Below, one piece after another: positions 1 through 12,414 of a stretch of 64,000 bases of DNA. The position numbers were made by a program, and so were the translations under genes. Positions within the stretch are counted from its first letter, which is position 1, and each line of letters opens with the position of its first letter. This stretch comes from Penelope pileata (lineage: Eukaryota > Chordata > Aves > Galliformes > Cracidae). The stretch lies in contig WBMW01005298.1 of the NCBI GenBank assembly GCA_013396635.1, positions 271,719-335,718 on the forward strand, written 5' to 3'. The notes under the pieces were generated by a model. The model saw only the letters and a list, made by a program, of their open reading frames with translations, was not told where the DNA came from and ran no database searches.

Positions 1-3000
1 GGTGGACCCAGAGGTCACTGCCAGCCTCAGCCATACTGTGATGCTGCGGTTGTCACAGAGCCTTCCCTGAGCAGGACGGAGATGGGGAAGATACCTGCCA
101 GACTGCTTTTCACTCCAACCCCTGTCTTGACTAGACAGATTTTTTCAAAGGTGCACATTGTCTGCCTCAAAACGCCGTCTGCTAAAGGACCCAAGGAAAT
201 TACAGTAATTCAACAGAAATTAAAATCTCGTTGCTATCACTAAGGTCATTTTTTACAGCTGGCAGTATAGCAAGGCTTGTAGAGCAGTAAAACTAATTCA
301 GTGAGAATCAGGCCCATGTGTCACAAAAATAATTGCTTTGTGTGTTCATTCTCCCTTTCCACTCAAAGTCTGTTTTTTTTCTCTTATTAATATAAATGAC
401 CAGGACAATGGCTGCAGTATGTTTCCATTGCCATCCAGAAGTATGGCTGTAAATCAAACGTGTATCAGAGATACCGTTAATCTGTTAAGTTGGATAACTC
501 CAGTCACATAGCTACAAAAGAGCAACCCTCAGCCTCTAACTATATATCAAAACTCCTGGCTGCCCCTGCACTCTTTTCTCATGTATATGGCAAACTGCTT
601 GTGTACGAAGAATAAGTAATTGGCAATAAACTTGGAAATGGTAGGGAATAAATATGGCAATACTCTTAGCTATCATTAATTTTTTCTAGGACATGAAAAG
701 TCCCATGAAATACCACTGGCCCTACAAAGCTACGAGTTTCTATTTTAAAACAGCAGCTGTTCTCTGTTATTCCTCCAGCAACTTCATTATGAAATGAGAC
801 TGTGAAATGCTCACTGTGGTGTTAGGATTGGTTGGATCCGAAAAGGGTGACTGCGAGTAACAATTAACATAAGCATTGAATGGAGACTGTGTCTTCCGAA
901 AGTTTTCTGGCATTCAGTGTCTCCATCTTGAAGTGTCTTATGTAAGTTAAAGAAAAGATATGGAGTAGGAGGAGAGTAAGTATGATAGAAAGCAGAAACA
1001 AGCCTCCCAGAGGAGAGATGCATGAGACCCCTTGGGTCAGAAAGCCTTGTCCTTCCTCAAAGAGCATTTAGTGACCCTTTCAAACACTGGGCTCCCCACC
1101 AGATTGACCTAGCAGCACCAGTGACTTCAGGGGTGAGTAAATGCAAATTGCTCATTTGATATTCACACATTCAAGTTCCTTAATTAACCTCTTCAGGAGA
1201 AAAATGGTCAGCCACTGTCTCCAGAATATCTCCTTAAAGTGAATAAATGTCTTATTTGCTACTTTCTTAACTATATGTCCAGTGCTCACTACTTAATTTT
1301 AGATTATAACTGCATATTTTTTTCTGAGGTTTCATCAGTTTCTTGCATTTTTCTGAGCTCTGGATAACCACAGCTAGTTGAATGTAGATAGTTCAGGTCA
1401 TTCTGCAGAACAGCTGAGTGCAAGTGGAGATCATCCCTGGAGCAGTGATCTGAGCCTGCAAAAGGCCCAGGTATGTTATCAAGAAAAGGGTGCAGAAGAG
1501 AGAATCTTTTCTACTTTCTGGGCATTGCTGTTCATTGGCATTTTCAATAGGCAAGCTGCTGGGATGCCTGGTTGAGAAGGAGCACAGCTTATTTCAATCT
1601 CTGGCAGAGTAACAATGATTTTGCTCACACAAAATGCTCACATTATATACACTGCTTTGCTGCTTTGCACAGGAGGTGTTACTAGCTATGTATTTTTTCT
1701 GGTTTCCAGAAGACTCCAATGGTTGAAGTAAGTTCTCTGAAATGGCATTCTAAATGCTGGTGGTTGCTTGTACTTTCAGCAAATGACTTCAACATAATTC
1801 CATTATTTCCCTTAGTGGACATGACTTTCTACATCCTCACCAGCATTGGTTGGAGATAAACTGGTTGATGGTCTGGCTGCAGACAATATGGCCTCAGCAG
1901 CAGCTGCTCAGAGAAGGGCATCCAACAACAGTTCTCCCCGGGAGGGCTGCTTGTGTGACGTGTCATGGAACTTCTCATGGCTGGACACACCACGAGTCAG
2001 GTGGGTAAGCTGGATACTGTGCTGTTACAAGAAGGTGTCTTTTTTCCTGGATAACATAGAAGGGTTTGAATTATGCCAGAGTGCTGCAGAAGCTTGGCTT
2101 TGAGTGGGCTGTCCTCCTTCATCAGCTACCATCCCTCCTCTTTATAGTCAAATTCCTCCTGAAAACCCATGTGTGCTGTAATCCTTAGTTGGTATTTATT
2201 TGCTTGGGACCAGAGAATGGGACCCATGTTAAACCCTGAAATCACTTCCAACCCAATCATCTGTGATCTGTGCCGTAAGACTGCTGAGACTACCTGCTTA
2301 AAACACCAGGATTTTTGCCTGCAACAAATCCAAAACCCTGTTCTACTTCCACCCTGTAATCAGCTGAAAATAAGCAGATGCTTTGCTACACTTAGTCTGT
2401 GCTTTGGTTGTTTAATAAGCTCTTTAAACATGTATTTTAAAAATTCACTAATCAACACCTGAAATTTATAACTTTGTTGTCTGCTTCAAAACTTCCATCT
2501 GCATTGGAATAAATCTATTGTCTTGCACTTCAATGATTTTTATTACATACACATTTTATAGGATGAAATAACTTCTTGTTTTCTCAGTTTTTTTTTTACA
2601 AGGATAAGCAAATGCTTCCTTTAACAAGCAGCAAGGTTCACATTACATAGCTATTCTGTATGCACTGTTTATTTTGTGTGTGTAGACATAACTGTGTATT
2701 CATTATTTCTGGGACGTGTTAAGTCAGTCAAATGAGATGAAAACAAATTTGGGTTTTCTTAATGGCAATATGCATGTTAAAAGCTTATGTTAAAATCAAA
2801 GCAGTATTTCTATGGTCTATAAATCAATATTTAAGAAAATGTGTTCAGTAAATATTCCTCCGTCTGCTTGCAGCTTGGAAATAACAAGTATTTTTGCCTT
2901 CAAGGTTTTTGTAGAAATTTTAACTGAAGAGTAAATAGTACTGTGGATTTTGCAGTTTAACTGCGTATATAACACCGCAGGCACAGCTCTTATGCCACTG

Positions 3001-3330
3001 ATGTCCATGGAAAAAGAACCACTGACTTTGGTAGCGAGCTATTTTAATCTTATGCCAGTACAATAAAAATGGGTGATCTTGCAAACTGCTGACTACCTTA
3101 AAATCGTGTTGAAAAGTGTTCCATGCAAATTCATTTGAATTAATACTTCATAGAGTTTGGCTCTGATTTAGCGTACAGAAATAGCAATCTTGAAATTGCT
3201 AGTATTTGTCAAAATTGTTTTTAAATTTGAAACTATGGTAATACTGTTTTAAGCAGACATGTAAACACCATCTGTGCAAAATATTTGTAATTATTTACAA
3301 ACAAATAAAATATCAGGGAAGCTTGTTCCT
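1..3330. other. AT-rich single-copy DNA, no gene seen
   Basis: No recognisable exon, RNA gene or young repeat. The open frames are short (under 100 codons), overlap on both strands and carry no domain I know. Segments near 245-325 and 2990-3045 have faint resemblance to old amniote repeats and are listed as low-scoring findings. The rest looks like ordinary intergenic or intronic sequence. Confidence 0.6.
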
Positions 3331-6300
3331 GGCACTTAGCTGGCACACTGATCTAGCAGAATGTGTCCCCCAGTCCTGTCCGTATGCTGGTTGCTCTTTA
3401 GGTCAGCGACATCCACTGCAATTCCTGGCCATTTTGTTTGTATATGTAATTATTTTGGTTTCATTGACAAATAAAGAAGACTGAAGAACTGTGCCAGCCT
3501 GTGCGAAGGGAAATGTCTGGCCATTCCAATTTCAATGCTCTTCATTTGTCCATGGAGGCCATGGACCTCCAAGGCAGCACACAACTGAAGGATGTGTTTG
3601 CCCATGGAGTAGCAAAGGGCCTCCCACCATATGAAGTGCTATCTGATTGCCTTTGGGTGATGAAGAGCAGAACTAAGCCAAGGGTTATGCTCGCAAAGTC
3701 TCTAGAAGGCCATGGGGCTGGGTATTACCTCAAAATAAGAATTTATATGCACCATGTATCCTGCCTAGAATTTGTTCTCAAAGCTCAGTGGCAGGACCAT
3801 ATCCCCCACACAGACACCTTCAAAAAACATGTCAAAGTATGGCCATGAGACCATGCTCGTAAAATCTTCTCTGTGATAGTCCAGGCATCCCGCCTGAAAG
3901 GCTGACATGTCATGTGCCTTATTTCATAGTTGCTTGAGGCAAGAGGCCTTCTGCTAGGGTTGCTAATAATAACAGCGAGAGGCATCCACATGCCCAGGCA
4001 CAAATCACAGCTCGTGGTACAGGTAAGTGGTGAAGCTGCACCTGTCCAGAAACACATTGTGTTGAGCATTTCCAGATGCTGAAGGGCTCGCGACCCAGCT
4101 GCTGGCCTGGCTGCTTCTACCATGCTGGCCCTGGGCCCAGCAGGATACGCCTGGTGCCAGCAGGGCCTCAGACACCAGGAGGGCTGAAGGAGGACTGCAG
4201 CAGTCCCAGGTTTTGCCTCCAGTCCTAGTATTGCCAGATGTGAGGAGATGTGTGTCGTCCTACCAGCCCATGCCAGGTCCTCGCTCCAAACTGCCACTCA
4301 AGGAAGGGCAGCTGGAGCCTTTGGCTTCAAAATCATTACAAGATTGTACAAATGCCTGCAGTAATTTCCCAGTGCTGTGGGCCCAATCCAAAGCTAGCAG
4401 CAGACAGTGATCAGAGCCCCAAAGTGAATCATGCACCATCTGTGCTTGTGGGTAGGCTGTTTGTGTATGTAAAGTGTTAGGTAAATATGTAGCCACAGCA
4501 CAGAAAGGCAAATCCCCCTCACTTGTATGTAGAGGGGAAAGTGTTAGCACCCTGCTCATGAGAGGTAGTGCAGACTGTGACAAGGTACACGTCGCTGCCC
4601 AGAAAGTTGACAGGAGCTGCTGATCATGCCAGATGTGAAGGGAGATATTTGTGGTGCTGGCACTGGGTATTGGTGTTCCTCACTCATAACAAATCTCAAG
4701 CAGGAAGGATATAGATTAGGGACAGCCAAAGCCACAGCTGGGTCCACTCTCAGCCAAGTAGCGAAGACACCCTCATTGCCTCCAGAACATAACATGGAGG
4801 AGGAGCAGAGGGAGGCATATCTGCTCTCTATTTCCCATCTCTGATTTGCTTAGCTTACTTTTGGAGCATGAAGTTGACTTTTAGCTGGTCCTTTGGTGTT
4901 GGGTCTTTGTTCTAACATAAGATGCAGTGTGATGTGGAAGAATCCAGGGTAATAAAAGAGAGGTTAGCTCCCATCTGTGGCCATCTTTATGGTGAGTGGG
5001 CTGTGGTAGTCATGCATGAGCCAGAGAACTAACAGGTGGTGTGTACTGGTCAGGCTTGTACTGGCTAGATGCAAAGGTGTGAGGATTGTTTGCATGTCCC
5101 CACTGTGCTTTTGTTCTAAAGAGGAACCCAAAGCCTCGCTGGTGTGGAGTTGAGCAGGTACACCTGAAAGTCTGGGTGACTGTGCCAGACAGCACTGACA
5201 AATCTTCCTTGAGTACTTCATTGTTTTTCGCTCTACTTAAGGGACTCATCTCCAGCGAAGAGTGATGAATTTTCTTTTATTCCCAGTAAATCGCAAACAC
5301 GTCACTGAAGGTAAATGCATTTATCTGAATAATTTTGTCTCCTACTTCACCGTAAGCATATAAGCAGACAGAGAGGGATACCAAAATAAATGACTCGGAG
5401 CATTCTAAACACATAAAGAAGTTCAATGTATTATTTTTACTTCCTTCTAGAGTCTCCTATTTGTTGTACATAGTATCATGAGGGAATGGACAACTTCCAT
5501 GATGAATGACAGGATGTAGGGTCTTCTATACCTAAACCACAGGGCTAACTATGATCCTCAGTGCCCAGGTGAGTCTCGCTAGAACGTGTATATATCGCTG
5601 CCCCCAAAACTTAAGCGTATAGACAGTCAGAGATGGCACCTAGAAATGACTCATTTGAGATATCTATCATAAAGTGATAAAATTGACTAGATAGAGGAGA
5701 TGTACTGATGTTCTTAAAACAAGATGAAATCATTGGGATTGGATGTGAGATGAGAATATGGACACGGGTTTGCATGCAATCTTGAGGGTAATCTTGGGCA
5801 AATGCAATCTTGGGCAAACTTGAGGTAGAAAAGCCTACTGAAGGTTATAGAAAGTTATCACCATCTGAGGAAGCAACCTTTTGGAAAGACCATTGGACCC
5901 ACTGGGAAATTATCCTGGGAAAAATATTTGGTTTTATTGATAATTACATCTGAGACAGGCTACAAGGCTAAATGTGTTTGTCTCACTCAGTACAACTACT
6001 CTTACCTTCTTATGTTGTTAGACCTCCAGGAAACAGCAGCTGAGTCACATTTAAGACCAAACAGTGGTAGGTATCCAAGGCAGATAACAAGTCTTGGTGT
6101 TGGCTCTGGTGACCAGAGCAGTTCCTTAGGTGTCATCAGGTTTTAATGCAGGAGGGGTGGGTAAAGGGAGATACTCAATGAGTGTAGGCAGGAGGCAAGG
6201 ACCTGCTTTGGTTTGTTTTTGTTTTGTTTTGTTTTGTTTTCTAAACTGAGGACAAATAATGCAAATGATGCTTCCCCACAAGCACCTTACCTGTCTGAGG

Positions 6301-6950
6301 GGGAAGTGAAGAGACTTATCATCCCCTTCAGGTACTGCCATGGAATGCAGGACAAAAAGTGATGTCAGATACATAGATTCTTCTGCTTTGCTGTCCCTGG
6401 TTGGATGCAGCGGGGCAGCCAAATGGTGTATGCTACCTGCTGTGTGAGGCCTCTGTGAGCCTCTAGTTTGTTGGGTAGTCCAGAAACATTTCTCTGTCCT
6501 GCCTCTACATCCTCTGGCCTGGATCCCAGATAACAACCTCCCTCCTGGACCATGTGTGTATGGATATACCCTGCAGCAGGGTTTGAGTGCTTAGAGCAGC
6601 ACTGCACCTCCCCATTCACCCCCAGTGCCCTAATGGGACCATTGTGCCATTGACATAGAAGCAGAAGATACTGTGGTGGCAAGGTGGGGTGTGTATGTCT
6701 GGAGGATCTGCCGGGCTACAGAGGCTACAGGATTTCTCTGAGCAAGAGGCTGTCTCAGACCTTCCTTTGCTTCAGTGAGGTGATAGGAGGGCAGGGTCTG
6801 GGGTTGCGGTCTGTTGCATCCCACCATAAACAGAAAGACACACTGCCTGGGAACACCCTGCTTCAACCAAGGTGAAGTGTGTTGCTGTCGTTGTCTTGGG
6901 AGTTTCTCAATTCCTAACTGAGTGCACAATTCCTAACTTGTGCAAGATGG
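3331..6950. other. single-copy stretch with a locally GC-richer core, no gene supported
   Basis: Base composition rises between about 3.5 and 4.8 kb and again at 6.3-6.9 kb, which lengthens chance open frames on both strands. The longest is 170 codons on the minus strand (3785-4297); its translation is rich in Trp, His and Cys and has no familiar motif, as expected of non-coding DNA read by chance. A short exon of an unrecognised gene cannot be excluded without transcript data. Confidence 0.5.
6207..6240. repeat. (GTTTT)n microsatellite
   Basis: A run of T-rich pentamers, with four clean GTTTT units at 6221-6240 preceded by imperfect units. No retrotransposon body is recognisable upstream, so it is called a simple repeat and not a poly-A tail. 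Confidence 0.85.
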
Positions 6951-9900
6951 AAAAATACAGTAACAGAAATACAGAGGAAAGACTAATTATGTCCTTATGT
7001 AGAACTGCCTCTGCTTCATTCAAGTTCACTTTCAAATAGATTTCAATGTAATCAAATTTCAATGTAATCAAAAAGATTACAGAAGTTCCTTTGGGAAATT
7101 ATTCTTCACACGGGAAATTTTCATCACTGGGAATCCTTTCCCAGTTTTCTTTCTAAAGTCTTGTTTGCTTCATATCCTCCCCTTCCTTCAGACATCTCTA
7201 ATCAGTCTCTCATGCATCTCTTGGTTCAGATCCTTCAGGTACTTGCAGACACTGATAATGGTGAGGGCAGATTTGACAATTCAGAGCCCTTAAGCACTGC
7301 TCAACTGTTTCATTTACATTTAATTCTGTTTATGTGTTCTTTTCCTCATTTGTCTTAAATCTGTAACAAAAAATCGGTAGTAAAAAAATAACCTCTTTGC
7401 TTTGCCTTTTAATAACAAATCACATTTAAAATGGAAATCTCTTTTGTCAAATGTCATAGGAGAAACCAGTAGCTATGCTTTTGATGACGTGGATTGCTCA
7501 GCTGTCCATAACTGCAGGTTTTGTGTAAGAAACTTTAATCACTAGACTTAATCATGCCATAAACTCTCAGACCTGTTCATAAATACAGTGCTGTTTTTAG
7601 AACCATATCATCTATATCTTTTCATAATTTTATGAGTCAGCATATACCTGCGACCAAGAACAGATGTATAAAGGTTACTCCTTTCTCGTAGATTCAGCTC
7701 TCACCTGTCTTCTTTTCCAGGACTAAGTGGAAACAATTAAAGGAATTGGGGCTGTAGAAATAATACTTAACGTGGAGATTGTAAAAAGAGCAAAAAAAGC
7801 TTAGACAGCCAATTCCCAGTAACATTATGAGGACTGGGTTTGTAAATCGGTGTCTGCACTTTTGATAATGTTTTATTTTTTTTCCTGATTTTAATACATA
7901 AATTACTTACCTTTCATCATTGCAACTTTCTGTAACCTCTCAATTATCCAATGTGTATGAAAAGGTCATTATTAGATAGGAAGGGAACATTATCAACGGC
8001 AAGAAGGTTCTATCCATTTCTTGGTGCAGCTTTTTCTCTCGGTGTTTTTTAACCTGGTGCCTAATTCAGCCTTGAAACTCATGGCTGCAATGAGTTCCAA
8101 AAGGGGCTGAGCAAACTCAAGGGGAAAGTCCGTGAGAGCTGTAAAACACAGCCTAGCTGTAGTGTTCCTCTGGTGATAGCAAAGCACTGAGAGATGTGGA
8201 GAAAAAGGGAAATGTCTGTTTTTCATTAACATTATTTATTTCTGAATTCAGCTGCTTGGATTATTTAAACTGATTTTATGCAGGTGAATCAAAATGCAGG
8301 ATGAGCTGAAGTGAGCACAGAATGAAGCAGCAGACAGTAACACATCGCCTCTGGAGGAACACAGTAGCAAGGCTACTGACACTGGGCCAGGCAGAGTTGT
8401 GCAGCTGATGCAGTTAAGACCAGAAGTCTAATATAAGTGATTCAAAATCAAAGACATGAAGCCAAAGATCTTTTCCTTCTCCATTCCCTCCTCCTCTCTG
8501 CAAGTTTCTTTAATAACTAGATGTTCTTAGAGTTCTAGATGTTTGTAGATGTTCTTGAAAAAAGACCAATATCGTTTGTGTTTCCCTCAAATCACAGCAA
8601 TGCTGGTTGCAACTACGCACAATCAGCTGAGAGCACTGCATAATTTATTGTACAAAAGCAGATTTTCTTGGGGTGTCCTTAGTACTGAGACTAGCAGCAG
8701 GGGCAGGAATCTCTCCTGCTCTCTTGGTTGTTTTTGTTTTAGACTGTACAAGCCATGTTCCAAATTTACTGGAATTAAAACCAAGCTGCCTTTGATCACC
8801 TAGGCTGGAAAAAGTCTCTTGTCAAACTGTTGTTTTCTTTCTTGGGAGATTGTCAATGAATCCTTCTTCTGTATTGTTATTTCCCAACTCACCCGCTCGC
8901 TCCTGCTGAAGGAAAACATCAGCGTGCTCTGTACCATCCCTTCAGCCTCCTGCCCTTCAGAATTACATACTTTGGGATGTCAGAGAGCCGCGCAGTGAAC
9001 AGCACGATTCAGGACCTCCTCCTCGTTGCCTGTTCCCCTCCAATTGCATTTGGTGTTTATGTGCTTTGAGAGCAGACGTTTGCCGATGCCCAGAACAGGC
9101 AGATGAGGTCTGCCAGAATAAATGCTGTTTAGTGCATCCTGCAACAACCAAGAGACACCTACTTGCAATGGCAAAAGAGTGGCACAGGGTTGGCCATCAG
9201 AATCCAAATTCTGGCAGAGCCACAATGCTGATAAGTCAACACTCCAGAGCAGCTTGAAGGGGTCTTCAATCTCTGTATCCTTTTCTCCATAAGCATGATC
9301 AAGATCTTGCTTCAGGAAAGGGAAGCGAGGTCACTCACAAACAGAGGTAGCATAACATTATTTATTGAGTGCTAGCATCACGCTGTCACGCAGCAGTAGA
9401 GATGAGACTAGAAAAATTCTGGCATTATTAAACTTCATATTCTTCCTGTGATTGGGTAAAGCTGAAGTCTGGCTTTGACTGCTTTTTTCTTTCTCTAAAA
9501 TGTTTCTTTAGTCTGAAGTATTTCAGGAGATCAGAAAAGATTTTTATTTTTTCTAGAAAAGTGTGAAATTAGACAAATCATTTTTGAGTGCTTTTTTCGT
9601 GTTCAGTAATTCCCACTGCAAAAATGCTGTGATCTGTGAATCTCAGTACAGCAAAGCCAGAAGGAAAATTCATCCCTAGCGTGCCAATTGTCTCTGATCC
9701 CATCAAGCTGCTGGTTCTATTGCTTGGACTGCCTATTGGCTTGCCAGTTAGTGCCTTTTTGGATAGAAGGATCGTTCAAGTAAAGATCTGTTTAGGGGAG
9801 TTTGATGGAGGCTATCAACTCTTTCCATAGCTACCGAGTAATGATGCATAAGGGACAAATTCTCCCATGTGTAGGCACTCAGGTCTGCAAACAGGCACTT

Positions 9901-12258
9901 GGTGCATTTTCAAGAGCACGCAGATCTTTTTAAGTATCACTGTAAACCTGTAGGACATTAAATCAAAGGAATTGTACTGAGAAGTTATCTGTGTTTTTTA
10001 GATGTTAAACACTTCAAAAAGTTGTCCATGGGTAATTTTTGGGGGGAGGATTTAATCCAAATATATCGGTATAGAAGATTCATTGCTTTCAGAATAAGAC
10101 TTCTACAGAGCTCTGACCTCTTCTTCAGTGTGCTGTCTTGTTACCTCCAAAGTAATCTGTACAGAACTAATGACATTGCATTTCTTTCTATGGCAACAGT
10201 TGCTTCTGAGGAAAATATAGGAAGCACAGAATAGATTCAATTATGTTCCATGGATAACTATTCATTCCATGTCATGCAATTGAGCCTGCAATCAGGGTTG
10301 AATGAAGCTTGCTGTCTTTATGGAAGAATATAGAAGACATGAAGATCTTCCTTGCCAATTACAAATAAATACGGGAATTAAAGGAACACAAGATGAAGTC
10401 TGATCTAGGCAATTACTTCCACATGTCTTCATTGGAGTGATATGACAATTTGTGACCAACTATGTAAAAAGGCATTTCAAAGCTACTTCCAAATATGACC
10501 CAAACTGTTACAGTGGTTTTCCTTCTTCAGCAGCACCCACCAAAAGAAGCTCTTGCACAATATGAAGATTCTTTAAAAAAAAATCTGTGCTGGGATAACT
10601 GCTCAGACTGCTTCCTCACTGAAACAAGAAGCGTGTTTTTAAGTGAGCTGGAAGAGGAAAGCACAGCCTTAGATCAGCATCCTGGAGGCTGGAGTCACAG
10701 CTGAAAGTCAGGTGCTCCAGGCCAGAATTAGGGATTCTGTTTTAAAGACGCTTCTTTCCCAGCACACTTCTACCAGTGACTTCCAGATAGCTGGTGTTTC
10801 CTACAGCACTGGAGTCTTCTTTCCTCTTGCCCTTTTTAATAACAGAACAGAGATTTTCGCAGACCCTAAAGATGTTTTACTCCTATCCTTATCAACCACA
10901 AAGTCAGCAAAGCCCAAAGTAATGGGTGGCTTAGCTCTACAGCAGAAGGTTAATGTTGTTTTTTAGCCTATAGAGATTTACAGTTTGTTTTGATGTTAGA
11001 ATCTGTAACATGTTTCTGTGAGGTTTGTGTAACTGGGGGTGGAAACAGCTTCATTTCCTGGTATGGCTTTGAATGATCTCTGAAGTCAGCCTATATAGAA
11101 AAGCTCAGGCGAGCTTCATCCACCTGTAGAGAGTCAGCAATAGGGAATACAGTTACAGGAAAACATGACTGCATAAAAGCATTACAGAAATCCCATCGTG
11201 CAAAAACAAGTCTTCTGAATATAATGTAGAGGGATTTAGAGGTTGCCCTTTGTACTTTTGATATCGTTCTCTACTATTTTCTGTCTCCAAGAAAAGTTTT
11301 TCCACTCCAAGGGAGAAGTGTGTTTCCTGGTAAAGTGGCACAATACCTCTCCAGACACGTAGCATGTCAGTGACTCCAGAAATGCCAAGTCATAAGAAAA
11401 TTCCTTCTTTTTCCTTTGTGTTGCAAAAGAAAACAAAATCAGGGTTACTACGGGCACTGTACCTGCAAACTTAAAGATGTTATTTCTCCATAGTAAATGT
11501 GAAACATGAATCTCCGAGCTACTGAATACTGTTAAACTCCTTCCCTCCTTCCCCATCCCTCTCTCTCTCTGAAAGTCTGCACACCGTTTGTACCTTATAC
11601 AAATATTCTGAGTCATTGTGTGTGAATGCAGTAATTCAACTCAGCAATTTCAAATATTCTCTGAAAACCGTTGCATCGTTAAATTTATTGAGCAGCTTTA
11701 AAGTCCCGGGTAATTTGCATTTTTGATAAAGGGCTGAAGGCTTGCTCTTATAAATCATAGGTGTTAATACTAAGACCTATCTGAACCCTCTATGAAAGTG
11801 AAGGAAATATATTGTCTGCCAGCGAGAGTGAGGGGGAATATGATGGATGAAACAGCAGGTAGAAAGAAATAGAAGAACCACAGGAGGGAGAACTGAGGGA
11901 AAGCAAAAAGAAAATCTTACTGCACTGATAGTCTAAGACCTGATTAGGTCCACAGTGCATTAGGGCTGAGAACAAATCTGTGTTCTCTGGTCTGGCAGGG
12001 CCTGAGCAACAAGGCTGGTGGCAGGACCTCACGGAGCAGTTGTCTTCTCCCAAAGGAAAAGGCCATGTTGTTTTTGGAGTCATGCTGGCTGGTGAATGGG
12101 AGGAATTTCCTCTCCATGAGCTTGGAATAGGCACATTGAGCCGACCTGTATGACAGTGGTGATTCCTTTATGCTCCAGTGTGTGGCTGCTTCTCTGTCAT
12201 CAGGGAGTAGAAGGGAGCCTTATGCCATTTTTCTTCTTCAATCATCTGTAGAGTAAAC
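6951..12258. other. AT-rich single-copy DNA, no gene seen
   Basis: Ordinary unique-looking sequence. Only minor structure is visible: two tandem 16-bp copies at 7040-7071 and a short (CT)n run near 11560. Open frames such as 10495-10704, 11236-11616 (minus) and 11790-12134 (minus) have no domain or splice context that I can support. Confidence 0.55.
7040..7071. repeat. 16-bp tandem duplication, two copies
   Basis: The 16-mer ATTTCAATGTAATCAA occurs twice back to back without mismatch. It is a simple local duplication, probably from replication slippage. Confidence 0.9.
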
Positions 12259-12414
12259 CAGTAATTTTAACCTTTTTGATTTGTGGACAACTGAATTATT
12301 TCCTAGGAAACATGGAGATCATTTTTAGGGATCCAGCATGAACTGTTGGTAAGCTGTCTTTTCTCAGCTCCTTTCCGAGACCCCTAGAAGTAGTCCCTGG
12401 ACATCCAAGCAGTG
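12259..12414 (+). mobile_element. hAT/Charlie-like DNA transposon relic (non-autonomous)
   Basis: The left end begins CAGT and soon reads AACCTTTTTGATTTGTGG, which fits the terminal region of Charlie-type hAT elements (CAG start, then an AACCTTTTTG block followed by a GTGGAC-like block). The right end runs through a GACCCCTAG-like block to CAGTG at 12410-12414, roughly the inverted counterpart but much decayed. The 8-bp flanks (12251-12258 and 12415-12422) do not match, so no target duplication survives. At about 156 bp it would be a deletion derivative with no transposase. The strand is arbitrary. The left end is persuasive; the right boundary is uncertain. Confidence 0.45.

Noticed and set aside
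3785..4297. 170-codon minus-strand frame
   Set aside because: Longest gap-free frame, but residue composition is typical of chance translation and overlapping plus-strand frames exist; no domain or splice context.
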